A stretch of DNA of 64,000 bases from Olivibacter domesticus (GTDB taxonomy: Bacteria; Bacteroidota; Bacteroidia; Sphingobacteriales; Sphingobacteriaceae). The notes below the pieces were generated by a model that saw nothing but the letters and a program-made list of their open reading frames with translations, did not search any database and was not told the origin of the DNA. The stretch covers positions 124,001 through 188,000 of the forward strand of contig NZ_FOAF01000008.1 in assembly GCF_900109575.1 (NCBI RefSeq). Direction: 5' to 3'. Made by a program: the position numbers and the translations under genes. This document shows, piece by piece, positions 8,469 through 17,680 of the stretch; positions within the stretch are counted from its first letter, which is position 1, and each line of letters starts with the position of its first letter.

Positions 8469-9430
8469 CACACTTTTGTATTTTCTATACTTAACGTTAG
8501 CAGTTCCTGTATGCGTTCTTTGAGTTGCGGAGGCTCTAGAATCTTTGCGCTATCACCAAACATCATAAACCAGCGTGCAAATCCGTCTCGCAAATCACGC
8601 ACCTCAAAGGTCAGCATAACATGGTCATCGATTATCTCTTCCTTAATAAAACCATAATAATTACGCTCCCACTTTAAGTACCTTGCAATGGCATGATTTA
8701 CTAATATTTTAACTTTTGTTGTTGGCTTTTGTTTTTGAACTTGCAAATAAAAATCGAGTGGCTGGTGAACTAATTTAAATGGTTGATCAGTGTGCTGGAT
8801 TTCTCCGATCCTATCGGTTCTAAATTGTCGATAGTCTTTCCTTAAATGGCAGTAGCCAATTACGTACCAAAAATTATCCTGATGGAAAACACCAACAGGT
8901 TCTATTGCTCTTTCAGTCGGTTTATTTGCTTCTATTGCTTGATATAAAAGTTGCACCTGCGTTTTACGTGCGATACTTTCGAACAAGGTAGCTAACGCAT
9001 TCGGTACGCTTTCATTGAATTTCATTTGTATGGGCTGCATTACAACCTGAGATTCAATACTCGAGACCCAATCTTTATCATTAGCCTTCAGCACTGCTCT
9101 TAGTTTGTACATGGCCGAAGAAAAATGCTGTTGAATTATTTTATCGGTAAATTTTTGCATCAATTTTTCTGCTGCCACCAAACTGGTTGCCTCTTCTTGT
9201 GTCAAGGTCATCGGAGGTAAACGATAGCCTTCTATTAATGAGTACCCAATACCAGCCTCACCGTAGATAGGAACGCCAGATGATTCAAGTGTTTTGATAT
9301 CTCTATAGATCGTGCGTAGACTCACTTCAAAACGATCCGCTAATTCTTGTGCTTTAACAATTCGTTTTGATTGCAATTGAATGAAAATCGCTACTATTCT
9401 ATCGAACCTCTTTGGAACATCTTTATGCAT
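8468..9430 (-). CDS. WYL-domain transcriptional regulator (YafY/DeoR-type)
   Basis: 320 aa. The N-terminal helix-turn-helix (about 8-60) reads FDRIVAIFIQLQSKRIVKAQ, then ELADRFEVSLRTIYRDIKTLE, as in HTH_11/DeoR-like regulators. The middle carries the WYL domain, with FWYVIGYCHLRKDYRQFRTDRIGEI (about 185-210), which usually binds a ligand or nucleic acid. The WCX extension follows. It is monocistronic and convergent with the DinB gene. The DinB promoter with its inverted repeat is a candidate target, but this is only a neighbourhood inference. Confidence 0.9.
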   Translation of the reverse strand: MHKDVPKRFDRIVAIFIQLQSKRIVKAQELADRFEVSLRTIYRDIKTLESSGVPIYGEAGIGYSLIEGYRLPPMTLTQEEATSLVAAEKLMQKFTDKIIQQHFSSAMYKLRAVLKANDKDWVSSIESQVVMQPIQMKFNESVPNALATLFESIARKTQVQLLYQAIEANKPTERAIEPVGVFHQDNFWYVIGYCHLRKDYRQFRTDRIGEIQHTDQPFKLVHQPLDFYLQVQKQKPTTKVKILVNHAIARYLKWERNYYGFIKEEIIDDHVMLTFEVRDLRDGFARWFMMFGDSAKILEPPQLKERIQELLTLSIENTKV

Positions 9431-9568
9431 TATTTATACCGTTTTAACTCATGCTAGCATATTATTGCCAGTTGGCGATAATAATCGATTAAAAGTAAAA
9501 CATTTTATCCTTTTATCGAATTTAGTTTCCCATTTGGTATAGTGTATGGTTTTGAAAATTAAAATAAA

Positions 9569-9600
9569 TTTGTGAAAACGGTAAGTTAGAATTATATTTG
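9569..9600 (+). promoter_or_regulatory. Bacteroidota-type promoter for the SRPBCC gene
   Basis: TTTG at 9569-9572, a 20-bp spacer, and TATATTTG at 9593-9600 form a near-consensus -33/-7 pair on the plus strand. The start codon at 9696 lies about 90 nt downstream of the expected transcription start. Confidence 0.65.
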
Positions 9601-9695
9601 TAACCAAATGGTTTCATTAACTGTTTGAATCCTTAAATAGTTAGTGTTTAGGGATAAAGGAATTGTATACCAATAATAAATGTAAAAACCGAAAA

Positions 9696-10169
9696 ATGGA
9701 AAACAAAAATGCAGAATTTGTAGAAGCGCAGATGCTTATTAGAAAGCCTGTTGCAGAAGTTTTTGAAGCATTCATCGATCCCGAGCTAACCAAGCATTTT
9801 TGGTTTACTAAAGGAAGTGGAAAGTTGGAAACAGGTAAAACTATCATGTGGGAGTGGGAAATGTATAATGTTTCAACGAAAGTTGTTGTTAAAGAAGTTT
9901 TACAAAATAGGAAAATAGCTATAGCGTGGGATGAACCTGCAACGTCTGTTGACTTTAATTTTGAGTCATTGTCTGAAGGATCTACTTACGTTGTTATCCA
10001 ACATTATGGTTTCATTCAGAAAGATCATGAGCTTTTGGCCATTATCAAAGATTCAACAGGAGGTTTTACTACTGTGTTAGATGGACTGAAAGCTTTTTTG
10101 GAACATGGTATTAATTTGAACCTTATTGCCGATAAGTTCCCAAAGGGAGTTGTTAAACATGGCGAATAG
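9696..10169 (+). CDS. SRPBCC / AHSA1-like domain protein
   Basis: 157 aa from ATG 9696. An in-frame TTG at 9663 is possible but adds 11 residues unlike the family. The fold signature of activator-of-Hsp90-homology-like proteins is visible: RKPVAEVFEAFIDPELTKHFWF near the N-terminus, then GKTIMWEWEMY, and GLKAFLEHGINLNLIAD at the C-terminal helix. Such proteins bind hydrophobic ligands; members encoded near ArsR-type regulators are common, but none is adjacent here. Function is not known beyond the fold. Confidence 0.85.
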   Translation: MENKNAEFVEAQMLIRKPVAEVFEAFIDPELTKHFWFTKGSGKLETGKTIMWEWEMYNVSTKVVVKEVLQNRKIAIAWDEPATSVDFNFESLSEGSTYVVIQHYGFIQKDHELLAIIKDSTGGFTTVLDGLKAFLEHGINLNLIADKFPKGVVKHGE

Positions 10170-10200
10170 CTTCGTATTGGTATGAAGGAGCATTATAAAT

Positions 10201-10425
10201 TTAGCTGGATTTTGGGCCACGTTTGTAAATGATCAATCCGTTTAAAAAATTACGAAGTATTTGATCTCCACAGGGTTTGAAATTTGGATGATCTTCTTTT
10301 CTAAAGATCGCACTTAGCTCTGTTTTGCTTATTCTGAAGTCCACTAGATCTAGCACCTTGATAATATCGTCATCTGTAAACTTTAAAGCTACCCGAAGCT
10401 TTTTCATTATATCATTATTGCTCAT
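10201..10425 (-). CDS. DUF1456 family protein, single-domain (YehS-like)
   Basis: 74 aa. NNDIMKKLRVALKFTDDDII and FRISKTELSAIFRKEDHPNF are the recognisable DUF1456 repeat. YehS-type proteins carry two copies of this unit (about 150 aa); here only one is present, so this is a half-length form. It lies 15 bp downstream of the DEAD-box helicase gene on the same strand and is probably co-transcribed, which fits a role in RNA or nucleic-acid handling by association. Biochemical function unknown. Confidence 0.75.
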   Translation of the reverse strand: MSNNDIMKKLRVALKFTDDDIIKVLDLVDFRISKTELSAIFRKEDHPNFKPCGDQILRNFLNGLIIYKRGPKSS

Positions 10426-10440
10426 GGTATTGTATTTTTA

Positions 10441-11748
10441 TTACCGGGAAATTTCAATTTTTATTTTCTTGCCTTTAATTTTTTCATTTTTAACCAATTG
10501 TACCACACGTTCGATTTGATCACGTTTGATACCTGCAAATGATTGGTGGTCTAACACCTCTATTAGTCCAAGGTCCCCTTTTTCAAGGTCCCCTTTTTTT
10601 AGCAATAACCCAACAATATCCACCTTGTTTATTTTTTCTTTTTTTCCCGCTGCAATATAAAGAGTGGCCCAAGGAGAGGGGGCAGGTATGGTGGGTTGTG
10701 CTAGCAGCTCTTCTTTTTCGGGCAGCTCATCTAAATAACCTGGCTTTTCACTCGGACTTAAAAATAAGTAAGAAGTACCTTTAGCATGCATCCTAGCGGT
10801 TCGTCCGTTACGATGTAAAAAAGCCTCTTCATTAGGTGGGAGCTGGTAATGCACTACATACTCAATTTCAGGAATATCTAAGCCACGAGAAGCTAGGTCA
10901 GTAGTGATCAAGATCCTATAGCTGCCATTTCTAAACTTTAATAATGCACGTTCACGGTCGTCCTGCTCCATACCCCCATGAAAGATGCCATTTGGCAAAC
11001 CCTTTTCCCACAATAAATCACTTATGCGATCAACAGCTTCTCTATGATTACAAAAAACTAGGGTAGGCTTGTTACCTATTTTGCAGATGAGTGCAAACAA
11101 TGCGTCCAACTTATCGGCTGCCTCTGTTATTACTACTTTTTGCTTAAGATCGGGTGCCGATGCTGCATTCGCCGAATAGTCTAGCATTATTGGCCTAGAT
11201 ATACCGGTGAAGGCAGGTATTTCATTCATTTTAGTAGCGGAAGTGAGTATACGCTTTTTGATAGCGGGTAATTGCTTAATAATGTACGCAATATCTTCTT
11301 GGAAGCCAAATTCCAACGCCTTGTCAAATTCGTCAAGTATTAAAGTGTTAACAGTATCGGTATTAAAAGTTTTGCGGCGTAGATGATGTGTAATGCGTCC
11401 AGGTGTGCCGATTAAAACAGCAGGTGGTTGTGAAAGGTTATTGATCTCAATTTTAATAGCATGACCACCGTAGCAACAATTTACTTTAAAACTACTGCCA
11501 ATACTTTTGAATACCTGCTCAATTTGTAAAGCCAGCTCCCTTGAAGGAACTATTATCATTGCTTGAACGGTTGATATACTTGGATCCAATAAACGTAATA
11601 GGGGTAATAAAAAACCTAATGTTTTGCCCGAACCGGTCGGCGAAAGTAGTATAATGTCTCTTTCTTCAGCAGCACTGATAGCCGCCTGCTGCATTTCGTT
11701 TAGAGCATTGATTTTTAAATTTTGAAGCGCTTGTTTTATCATATACAT
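10441..11748 (-). CDS. DEAD-box RNA helicase with DbpA-type RNA-binding tail
   Basis: 435 aa. Motif I is SPTGSGKT, Ia PSRELALQ, Ib GTPGRI, motif II DEFD (instead of DEAD), motif III SAT, then DLASRGLDIPE and HRNGRTAR (motif VI). The last 70 residues (KVDIVGLLLKKGDLEKGDLG, then FAGIKRDQIERVVQ) resemble the DbpA RNA-binding domain that directs the enzyme to 23S rRNA. A role in large-subunit ribosome assembly is likely. A 15-bp in-frame tandem duplication (10569-10598) in the tail gives KGDLE-KGDLG. It is the first gene of a pair with DUF1456. Codon 3 is also ATG, so the start may be two codons later. Confidence 0.93.
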   Translation of the reverse strand: MYMIKQALQNLKINALNEMQQAAISAAEERDIILLSPTGSGKTLGFLLPLLRLLDPSISTVQAMIIVPSRELALQIEQVFKSIGSSFKVNCCYGGHAIKIEINNLSQPPAVLIGTPGRITHHLRRKTFNTDTVNTLILDEFDKALEFGFQEDIAYIIKQLPAIKKRILTSATKMNEIPAFTGISRPIMLDYSANAASAPDLKQKVVITEAADKLDALFALICKIGNKPTLVFCNHREAVDRISDLLWEKGLPNGIFHGGMEQDDRERALLKFRNGSYRILITTDLASRGLDIPEIEYVVHYQLPPNEEAFLHRNGRTARMHAKGTSYLFLSPSEKPGYLDELPEKEELLAQPTIPAPSPWATLYIAAGKKEKINKVDIVGLLLKKGDLEKGDLGLIEVLDHQSFAGIKRDQIERVVQLVKNEKIKGKKIKIEISR

Positions 11749-11870
11749 GAACTGGATCAGGTGTCAAAGATAAGGTAAAACGTTGGGGCATGACGACTTT
11801 ATAAAATATTTAGTCAATTTTCACGGAGGAGTAACCACTCTTTATCTGTAATAATATCTTACCTTGATCT

Positions 11871-13025
11871 TTATTGCTGTGTTGCAGTAAATTGATAAAT
11901 ACAGGTACTATGATACACCGCGTCTGGGGTTAGCACTATTGATGGCCATTCAGGTTTATTCGGCGCATCAGGAAAATGCTGCGTTTCTAAACAAACGGCC
12001 GTTTGTTTATTAAAAGGATGACCCCCTTTGCCGCTTTGAGATCCATCTAACATATTGCCCGTATAAACTTGAATACCGGGTTCATTGGTATATACTTCAA
12101 GGGCGATACCACTGGAAGGAGCATATAGTTTTGCAGCCAAGATAGCTGGATTACCAGCGGTGTTTAACACCCAATTATGATCTAATCCACCAACAAGCTG
12201 TAGCTGCTCATTTGTACTGTCACGAGTAATGGCTTCCTTAATAGGCAGCGGTTTATTAAAGTCAAAAGGTGTTCCAGCAACTGGTAAAATTTCTCCAGTC
12301 GTAATCAAGGATGTATCTATAGGCGTGAAATGATTGGCATTAACATATAGAATATTATCTAATATTGAGTTTTCAGGATTGCCAGAGAGGTTGAAAAAAC
12401 TATGGTTAGTCATGTTTATTACTGTCTTTTTATCTGTTTGAGCAGCATAATCAATAACCAAGGCATTCGTTGCGGTAACCGTATACTTCACTGTCACATT
12501 TACATTTCCCGGAAAACCAGCTTCCCCATCAGGAGATAAATAAGAAAGTATTAAGGTACTATCGTTGGGTTGTATTGCATCAAAAACCTGCTGTCTCCAA
12601 CCACTACCTCCTCCATGGATGGTATGTAGGCCATTGTTTTTGTCTAACTTTATTGTGTCACCATCGAGCACAAACTGGCCATAACCAATGCGGTTCGTCA
12701 CACGTCCCATTGTTGCTCCGAAGGAAGAAGGCATAGCAACATAATCATCAATATGGTCAAATCCCAGCACAACATCCAATAGCTGATCACTTTTATCTGG
12801 TACCAGTAACGACACAATACGACCCCCATAATTGGTAATGCTCACTTGCATTCCCTTTGCGTTAAAAATGGTAAATAAATCGGTGGAATCACCATTAACA
12901 AGGGTTTGAAAGTCTTGTCTATTCAATCCTGATTGTGTGTTTGAATCGGGTTTCTGTTGATTGCAGGAAATAAAGATTGCCCCCATTAAAAAGGCCACAA
13001 TGAAGCATTGTACGGTATTATTCAT
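11871..13025 (-). CDS. galM: Aldose 1-epimerase (galactose mutarotase), lipoprotein
   Basis: Interconverts alpha and beta anomers of aldoses. 384 aa with a lipoprotein signal: hydrophobic segment ending in FISC, Cys21 as acylated residue, so the enzyme is probably periplasmic or membrane-anchored. Active-site segments are visible: NGLHTIHGGGSGWRQQ, TNHSFFNLSGN (catalytic His) and CLETQHFPDAPN (catalytic Glu). A lipid-anchored GalM fits a periplasmic sugar economy in which PQQ-type dehydrogenases need a particular anomer, but no such gene is adjacent. It stands alone on the minus strand. Confidence 0.95.
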   Translation of the reverse strand: MNNTVQCFIVAFLMGAIFISCNQQKPDSNTQSGLNRQDFQTLVNGDSTDLFTIFNAKGMQVSITNYGGRIVSLLVPDKSDQLLDVVLGFDHIDDYVAMPSSFGATMGRVTNRIGYGQFVLDGDTIKLDKNNGLHTIHGGGSGWRQQVFDAIQPNDSTLILSYLSPDGEAGFPGNVNVTVKYTVTATNALVIDYAAQTDKKTVINMTNHSFFNLSGNPENSILDNILYVNANHFTPIDTSLITTGEILPVAGTPFDFNKPLPIKEAITRDSTNEQLQLVGGLDHNWVLNTAGNPAILAAKLYAPSSGIALEVYTNEPGIQVYTGNMLDGSQSGKGGHPFNKQTAVCLETQHFPDAPNKPEWPSIVLTPDAVYHSTCIYQFTATQQ

Positions 13026-13202
13026 TTATTAGTTGGTTTATAGAGATAGTCATTTAGATCCAATACATTCCAAACATACATAAAAATTTATGGAAATTTG
13101 TCTGTTGACGTTTTATCAATTGTTATTCAAATTACGCAAAAGATATAAAAATTGGCGCAAACTTTGTTTTAGGTATGTTGTTTATCAGATTACGTTCATA
13201 AA

Positions 13203-13757
13203 ATGCGAAAAGTTAATTTATCAGATATTAATCTGAAAGTAGCTAAATTAAAATTTAAAGAGGGGTTTAATAAAGCCTCAGTGGGTAGTTTTAGACAAAT
13301 TTTTGATAGGATCAATCAACTGGGAATAAAGCGGGGCGTTGATCAATTAGGCTTGGATAAGTTTATAAATCAATGTGCACTGCTCGCAGCGGGTTCTGGT
13401 GTCATCACTGGCGCAGGAGGAGCAGCGACAATGGCAGTAGGGGTACCTTTGGATATGATTAACCTGATTACACAACAGTTTCGTGTTACGCTGGCAGTTA
13501 CTTATTATAAAACGGGTAATTACCATGTTGATTTTGAGGAGTTTTTTAAACTGTTAACCAGGTCGATGAAAGGAGATGTTGGTATAACTGTTACAAAAAC
13601 AGCGATGGATGAGGTGGCGCAGAAGTTGATGGTCAATATGGGAGCAAAGGCGGCGAGACGATTGGTTCCTGTAGTAGGAGCGGTGATTGGCGGATCGGCT
13701 AATTATTTTTTTATTAAAAGAGTAGGGGAATCCCTAAAAAACGGAAAACATTTTTAG
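13203..13757 (+). CDS. EcsC-like small protein
   Basis: 184 aa. The glycine/alanine-rich stretch AAGSGVITGAGGAATMAVGV followed by PLDMINLITQQFRVTLAVTY, and the C-terminal PVVGAVIGGSANYFFIKRVGESLK, are the pattern of the EcsC family (named after a protein encoded with an ABC transporter in Bacillus). EcsC-type proteins are longer; this is a short version. Function unknown. Two amphipathic or weakly hydrophobic segments may associate with membranes. It converges with the AraC regulator. A 17-bp tandem duplication spans its stop codon. Confidence 0.6.
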   Translation: MRKVNLSDINLKVAKLKFKEGFNKASVGSFRQIFDRINQLGIKRGVDQLGLDKFINQCALLAAGSGVITGAGGAATMAVGVPLDMINLITQQFRVTLAVTYYKTGNYHVDFEEFFKLLTRSMKGDVGITVTKTAMDEVAQKLMVNMGAKAARRLVPVVGAVIGGSANYFFIKRVGESLKNGKHF

Positions 13758-13778
13758 CATAAAAACATTTTTAGCATA
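13745..13778. repeat. 17-bp tandem duplication over a stop codon
   Basis: AAAACATTTTTAGCATA occurs twice back to back (13745-13761 and 13762-13778). The stop codon of the EcsC-like gene is in the first copy, so the duplication does not alter the protein. Confidence 0.9.
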
Positions 13779-13791
13779 AATGCTGCGCAAC

Positions 13792-14589
13792 CTAGATCTT
13801 CGTAGGCGCTAGACCGAATGCATTTTTAAAGGCAAAGGAAAAATGAGAAAGATCTTCAAAACCTAATTCCAGGTAAATATCAGTAGGTTTCTTTCCCTGT
13901 TTTTTTATTTGATAATAGGCTTCCTGTAACCTCTTTTGTAGCAACCAGCGACTTGGCGAGAGGTGAAATATTTTTTCAAAATCTCGTTTAAACGTAGCTA
14001 AACTTCTACCACTCATATAAGCAAAACGATTAAGACTTACATTAAAGTGAAAATTTTTTAACATGAATTCCTCTAGATCAATTTTACCTGGCTCTGCAAA
14101 ATCAAAAAGTATATCGTTTAACATTGGGTTCGTTCGTAAAAGAATCATCACAGCTTCTCGCACTTTAAGTGATAACAAGTGTTCATTTTGCTCTTGCGGT
14201 AATTTTAAATAGGGTAAAACCGAATCCATATAACTTTTATATAAGGGGTCAGTTTTAAGTTCTATAATTGGTTCGTCGCCTTGCCTTTTGCCCGCTGAGT
14301 AACCATATTCTCTACTCAATTCACGAAGTGTTTCTTGATCGAGCCGAACAGAAATTGATTTAAATTCTCCACCCTCGGGTGGTTGTTTTGTAAACTTAGC
14401 AAGTTGATTCCTTCTACTAAAACGAAAATCTCCTTCCTTGAATATGTATTCCTTGTTGTTAACATTTATACGCAGCAAGCCTGCTAATTGATAACTGAAA
14501 ATGTGTTCGGGAACGAACTGTTCGCCTTCCCGACTCACATTAAAATAACAGGAGTACACAATTTTTGACAAGACTTTTTTTTCTACCAT
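13792..14589 (-). CDS. AraC family transcriptional regulator
   Basis: 265 aa. The N-terminal half is an effector or dimerisation domain with a cupin-like pattern (YIFKEGDFRFSRRNQLAKF). The C-terminal third has the two AraC helix-turn-helices: FAYMSGRSLATFKRDFEKIF and PTDIYLELGFEDLSHFSFAF, then KNAFGLAPTKI. It is encoded downstream of the SDR gene (14784-15665) on the same strand with a 194-bp gap. This arrangement, where the regulator accompanies a short-chain dehydrogenase, is common, so the SDR is a possible target. Effector unknown. Confidence 0.9.
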   Translation of the reverse strand: MVEKKVLSKIVYSCYFNVSREGEQFVPEHIFSYQLAGLLRINVNNKEYIFKEGDFRFSRRNQLAKFTKQPPEGGEFKSISVRLDQETLRELSREYGYSAGKRQGDEPIIELKTDPLYKSYMDSVLPYLKLPQEQNEHLLSLKVREAVMILLRTNPMLNDILFDFAEPGKIDLEEFMLKNFHFNVSLNRFAYMSGRSLATFKRDFEKIFHLSPSRWLLQKRLQEAYYQIKKQGKKPTDIYLELGFEDLSHFSFAFKNAFGLAPTKI

Positions 14590-14783
14590 AGCCTTTTTAT
14601 AAACCGAACTGGTTTTGATGTGAATTAATTTTCATTTTACACTGTTATAAAGCTAGGTAATTACTTTATATTTTAAAACCAGCATAGGACGAAAAATCTA
14701 TATAGCCAGTAATAATTTTATTTTGAATACTGTAGGTTCGGCGCCGTTTTCAGACTCCGAATGTTTATATAACTTCTTATTCA

Positions 14784-15665
14784 TTATCCTTTATTCAATA
14801 TAGTCTTTCCTTGCTCCGTTTCTAAGAAGTTTATTGCATCGTCATGATCACTGGATAGCGTAATAGGCATCCATGCTTCAAATTCTGTTTTTCTTCTTTC
14901 ATCTGCAACTTTTAAAATACCTGCGGCATCACTTCCAAGCACTAGGTGCACCGGGGGAACGGGGTGCTCTACGAGATCAATCATAATCTTTGCAGCCTTA
15001 GCAGGGTCCCCGGTTGGCACGAAACTACCGTTTGCAAAGAAATCGATTCGCTTGTCAACGGTCGTTTCATAACCTTCCACACGTGGAGCATAGGTCATAG
15101 AAGTGCCTGCCCAATCCGTGCGAAATCCACCAGGTTCTACTGCTGTTACTTTGATTCCGAGTGGAGCAACTTCAGCCGTCAACGCTTCCGTAAAACCACC
15201 CAATCCAAATTTTGCAGCTTGGTATATAGTAAGACCAAGGCTACCGACGCGCCCCCCGATAGAACTTATCTGAAGAATTCGTCCATGGCGCTGTTTACGC
15301 ATGTAAGGAAGTACTGCACGTGTGATCGCTATCGGTGCATAGAGGTTCGTTTCGAGTTGGCTACGCACCTGCTCGTCGGTAAACGCTTCGGTAGCTCCGG
15401 TAATGCCAAAACCAGCATTGTTTACCAACACATCTATACGGCCAAATTGCTTTATGGCGAGATCAACTGCCCTAATTATTTCTCCTTTATTCGTTACATC
15501 TAGGGTAACAGGGAGAATTTTATCTGGGTGTTTTGATACTAAATCGGCTAACTGCGCTGGATTGCGCGTTGTCGCCACTACATAATCGTTATTTGCTAAA
15601 ACTGCTTCTGTAAGACTCCTTCCAAGTCCTCGGGAGCTTCCTGTAATAAACCAAATCTTTACCAT
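14784..15665 (-). CDS. Short-chain dehydrogenase/reductase (classical SDR)
   Basis: 293 aa NAD(P)-dependent oxidoreductase. The cofactor motif TGSSRGLG is at residues 8-15, NNAG near 87, the catalytic Ser in QISSIGG and the YxxxK motif YQAAK near 160. PGGFRTDWAGTSM follows the active site. The Arg in TGSSRG and the loop sequence suggest NADPH preference, by analogy. The substrate is unknown. Cytoplasmic, no signal. Neighbour of an AraC regulator. Confidence 0.93.
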   Translation of the reverse strand: MVKIWFITGSSRGLGRSLTEAVLANNDYVVATTRNPAQLADLVSKHPDKILPVTLDVTNKGEIIRAVDLAIKQFGRIDVLVNNAGFGITGATEAFTDEQVRSQLETNLYAPIAITRAVLPYMRKQRHGRILQISSIGGRVGSLGLTIYQAAKFGLGGFTEALTAEVAPLGIKVTAVEPGGFRTDWAGTSMTYAPRVEGYETTVDKRIDFFANGSFVPTGDPAKAAKIMIDLVEHPVPPVHLVLGSDAAGILKVADERRKTEFEAWMPITLSSDHDDAINFLETEQGKTILNKG

Positions 15666-15825
15666 TGTTTTCTTAATTTATAAAGCAAAGTTAGCTTACA
15701 TTCGTCCTGTGAGTTTTGTTGAAAGGCTCAAAAGTATTTTGTTAAAAAGCTCATTGTTCATGGGATTACAGGGCTGCTTTATCTGTATTAGCAATTAATG
15801 AACAGACCGGGAAATGACTAGCAAT

Positions 15826-17010
15826 TCAACCTTTATAAATCCAGGTAAGTTTATGCCAAAGATTTTCAAGCGGCCCCTGTTTATGTGATTTTAACCACCA
15901 TTTACAAAACTGTACCTGTAAAAGAAAGAAGGCAAAACCAATAAGGAGGCTGAGTGTATAACCACAATAGGGAGCCAAATAAAGTCCAAAAGGAAAATAA
16001 ATAAAAGCGCCCCCTACAGATTGTGTTATATAGTTTGTTAAACTCATTTTGCCATAAAATCGTAGGTTAGACGTAAAGTTTTTAAATGATTCTTTCTGAT
16101 ATAGTATAAAAAAGGAAGCCACCAGCACAAATGTAAAAGCAAATTTCTGCCACATATCCAAAACGACTCCAACGGTTTTGCTTATTAGGGGCGTCTCATT
16201 ACCCAAAAGTAAAACCTTTAATTCGTAAAGAGGTGCAAACGCAATGGCCGAAATGATCAGTGTTTTTACCCAAAACCTGAGATTTGCTTCTGTTGAAATG
16301 AAGAGTTGTTTTCGTCCTATTAGGTAACCAATTAGAAAAAGTCCTGCTGTTTGCAAAAACCTACCTGCTCCGACAGCCCATAATAAGCTGGCTTTTTGGC
16401 CAAGGGTAATATTTCCTAAAATGAACTTTATGAAATTTCCTTCTTTCGTATATGCTCCCACTTCTTTATACATCGTGCCTACCCCTAAGTCAGGTAATTG
16501 ATAAGTAGTATCGAAAATACTAGCTATGAAATGAAACCATTCGATAGGTTGCAGTAACAAGATGATTGCAGTGGTTAATATGGTGTTGCTACTCCATTTT
16601 CGTACAATAAAAAGTAATATACCTACAATTGAAAATAATAATAACACATCTCCGGCAGGAAAAAATGCAGCATTTAATGTTGCGAATCCAACTAATAACA
16701 CTAAGCGCCAGAGAAAACGATAGCCAAAGTCTTTCCCTTTCGCTTGCTGATTGGTATACTGTATGTGAAAAGTAAAACCAAATAAAAGGGCAAATATTGC
16801 ATAGGATTTGCCTGCTAGAAGGGAAAATGTGACGTTAAATACACCGTCATCCAAAACATTTAACCAATGAGGTTGGAATCCACGATCTGGATAAACAGGA
16901 AAAATAAAATGTTCAAGATTGTGAAGTAAAAGGATTGCCATAACGGCAAAGCCACGCAAAGCATCTACAAGCTCTATACGAGGAGATTTTGAAAAAGAAG
17001 TATCTAGCAT
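15826..17010 (-). CDS. DUF418 family membrane protein (YeiB-like)
   Basis: 394 aa polytopic membrane protein. The N-terminus RIELVDALRGFAVMAILLLH is the acyltransferase-3-like helix common to YeiB and heparan acetyltransferase relatives. The C-terminal DUF418 domain is seen in GKMSLTNYITQS and in the terminal GPLENLWHKLTW, which corresponds to the family's GPLEWLWR-LTY ending. About 10 membrane helices. Possibly transfers acyl groups to an extracytoplasmic substrate; not demonstrated for this family. Monocistronic. Confidence 0.9.
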   Translation of the reverse strand: MLDTSFSKSPRIELVDALRGFAVMAILLLHNLEHFIFPVYPDRGFQPHWLNVLDDGVFNVTFSLLAGKSYAIFALLFGFTFHIQYTNQQAKGKDFGYRFLWRLVLLVGFATLNAAFFPAGDVLLLFSIVGILLFIVRKWSSNTILTTAIILLLQPIEWFHFIASIFDTTYQLPDLGVGTMYKEVGAYTKEGNFIKFILGNITLGQKASLLWAVGAGRFLQTAGLFLIGYLIGRKQLFISTEANLRFWVKTLIISAIAFAPLYELKVLLLGNETPLISKTVGVVLDMWQKFAFTFVLVASFFILYQKESFKNFTSNLRFYGKMSLTNYITQSVGGAFIYFPFGLYLAPYCGYTLSLLIGFAFFLLQVQFCKWWLKSHKQGPLENLWHKLTWIYKG

Positions 17011-17350
17011 ATATTGGTTATAATGGGAAATATTGAACGTAAAATTACAATATTATAAAAAATTATGGTTTTATGTAGTAATCCTCACTTTCTTTTGCTA
17101 CCCACTTTACCAATAAAAGCTATTTGTTTGGCAATTCCGAAAACTTAATGGTGTAAGTCCCATTGAATATCGAAGAAACGCCAATTTGTGATAAGTTTCA
17201 TGCTATGATTAAATAAATATTTTAGCTGGTAGACGTTTTGTAGTTCCTGATACGGGTTTAACGTAGACATCTTGTGGCGCTCATTAATTGGAGTATTTCA
17301 ATAGCATACTTAATTTTGATCTCATCATTAAGTCAATTAAATCAATAATC
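17011..17350. other. Intergenic region between divergent genes
   Basis: 340 bp, AT-rich. It holds the promoter described at 17287-17318 for the DUF4870 gene. The other half must contain the DUF418 promoter, which I cannot assign. No further gene or RNA structure is visible. Confidence 0.6.
17287..17318 (+). promoter_or_regulatory. Bacteroidota-type promoter for DUF4870 gene
   Basis: ATTG (17287-17290), a 20-bp spacer, and TAATTTTG (17311-17318). The predicted transcription start, near 17325, lies downstream of the alternative in-frame TTG at 17288. It therefore supports the ATG at 17351 as the real start. Confidence 0.6.
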
Positions 17351-17677
17351 ATGAACAACAAAACAATGGCAATTGTTGCCTATCTTACGATCATCGGCTG
17401 GATTGTAGCCTATCTATCTTATAAGAAATCAACTCAGAAAAGTAGTCTTGTGAAATATCATTTAGGGCAGGCATTAGGCGTTTTCCTTGTGTCGCTAGTG
17501 CTCAGTATACTGAGTGCAGTGATTTTAGCTATTATACCCTCTCTGGGGATAATATCCTATATTATTTCGTTGATCTCACTCGTATTGATCTTGTTAGGTA
17601 TCGTTACCGCTTCCAACGAGGTAGAACGTCCAATACCACTGGTAGGAAGTATGTTCGAAGGTAAATTTAATTTTTAG
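17351..17677 (+). CDS. DUF4870-like small membrane protein
   Basis: 108 aa. Starts MNNKTMAIVAYLTIIGWIVA. It has three hydrophobic segments separated by the conserved YKKSTQKSSLVKYHLGQALG, the typical DUF4870/Tic20-like layout. The C-terminus holds ASNEVERPIPLVGSMFEGKF, also typical of this family. Function unknown. Followed after only 3 bp by the zinc-ribbon membrane protein gene, so the two are probably co-translated. The start was chosen at ATG 17351 because a promoter overlaps the upstream TTG extension. Confidence 0.8.
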   Translation: MNNKTMAIVAYLTIIGWIVAYLSYKKSTQKSSLVKYHLGQALGVFLVSLVLSILSAVILAIIPSLGIISYIISLISLVLILLGIVTASNEVERPIPLVGSMFEGKFNF

Positions 17678-17680
17678 AAA

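Noticed and set aside
17288-17350. N-terminal extension of the DUF4870 protein from a TTG codon
   Set aside because: A good promoter overlaps this stretch, and the conserved domain begins at the ATG at 17351.
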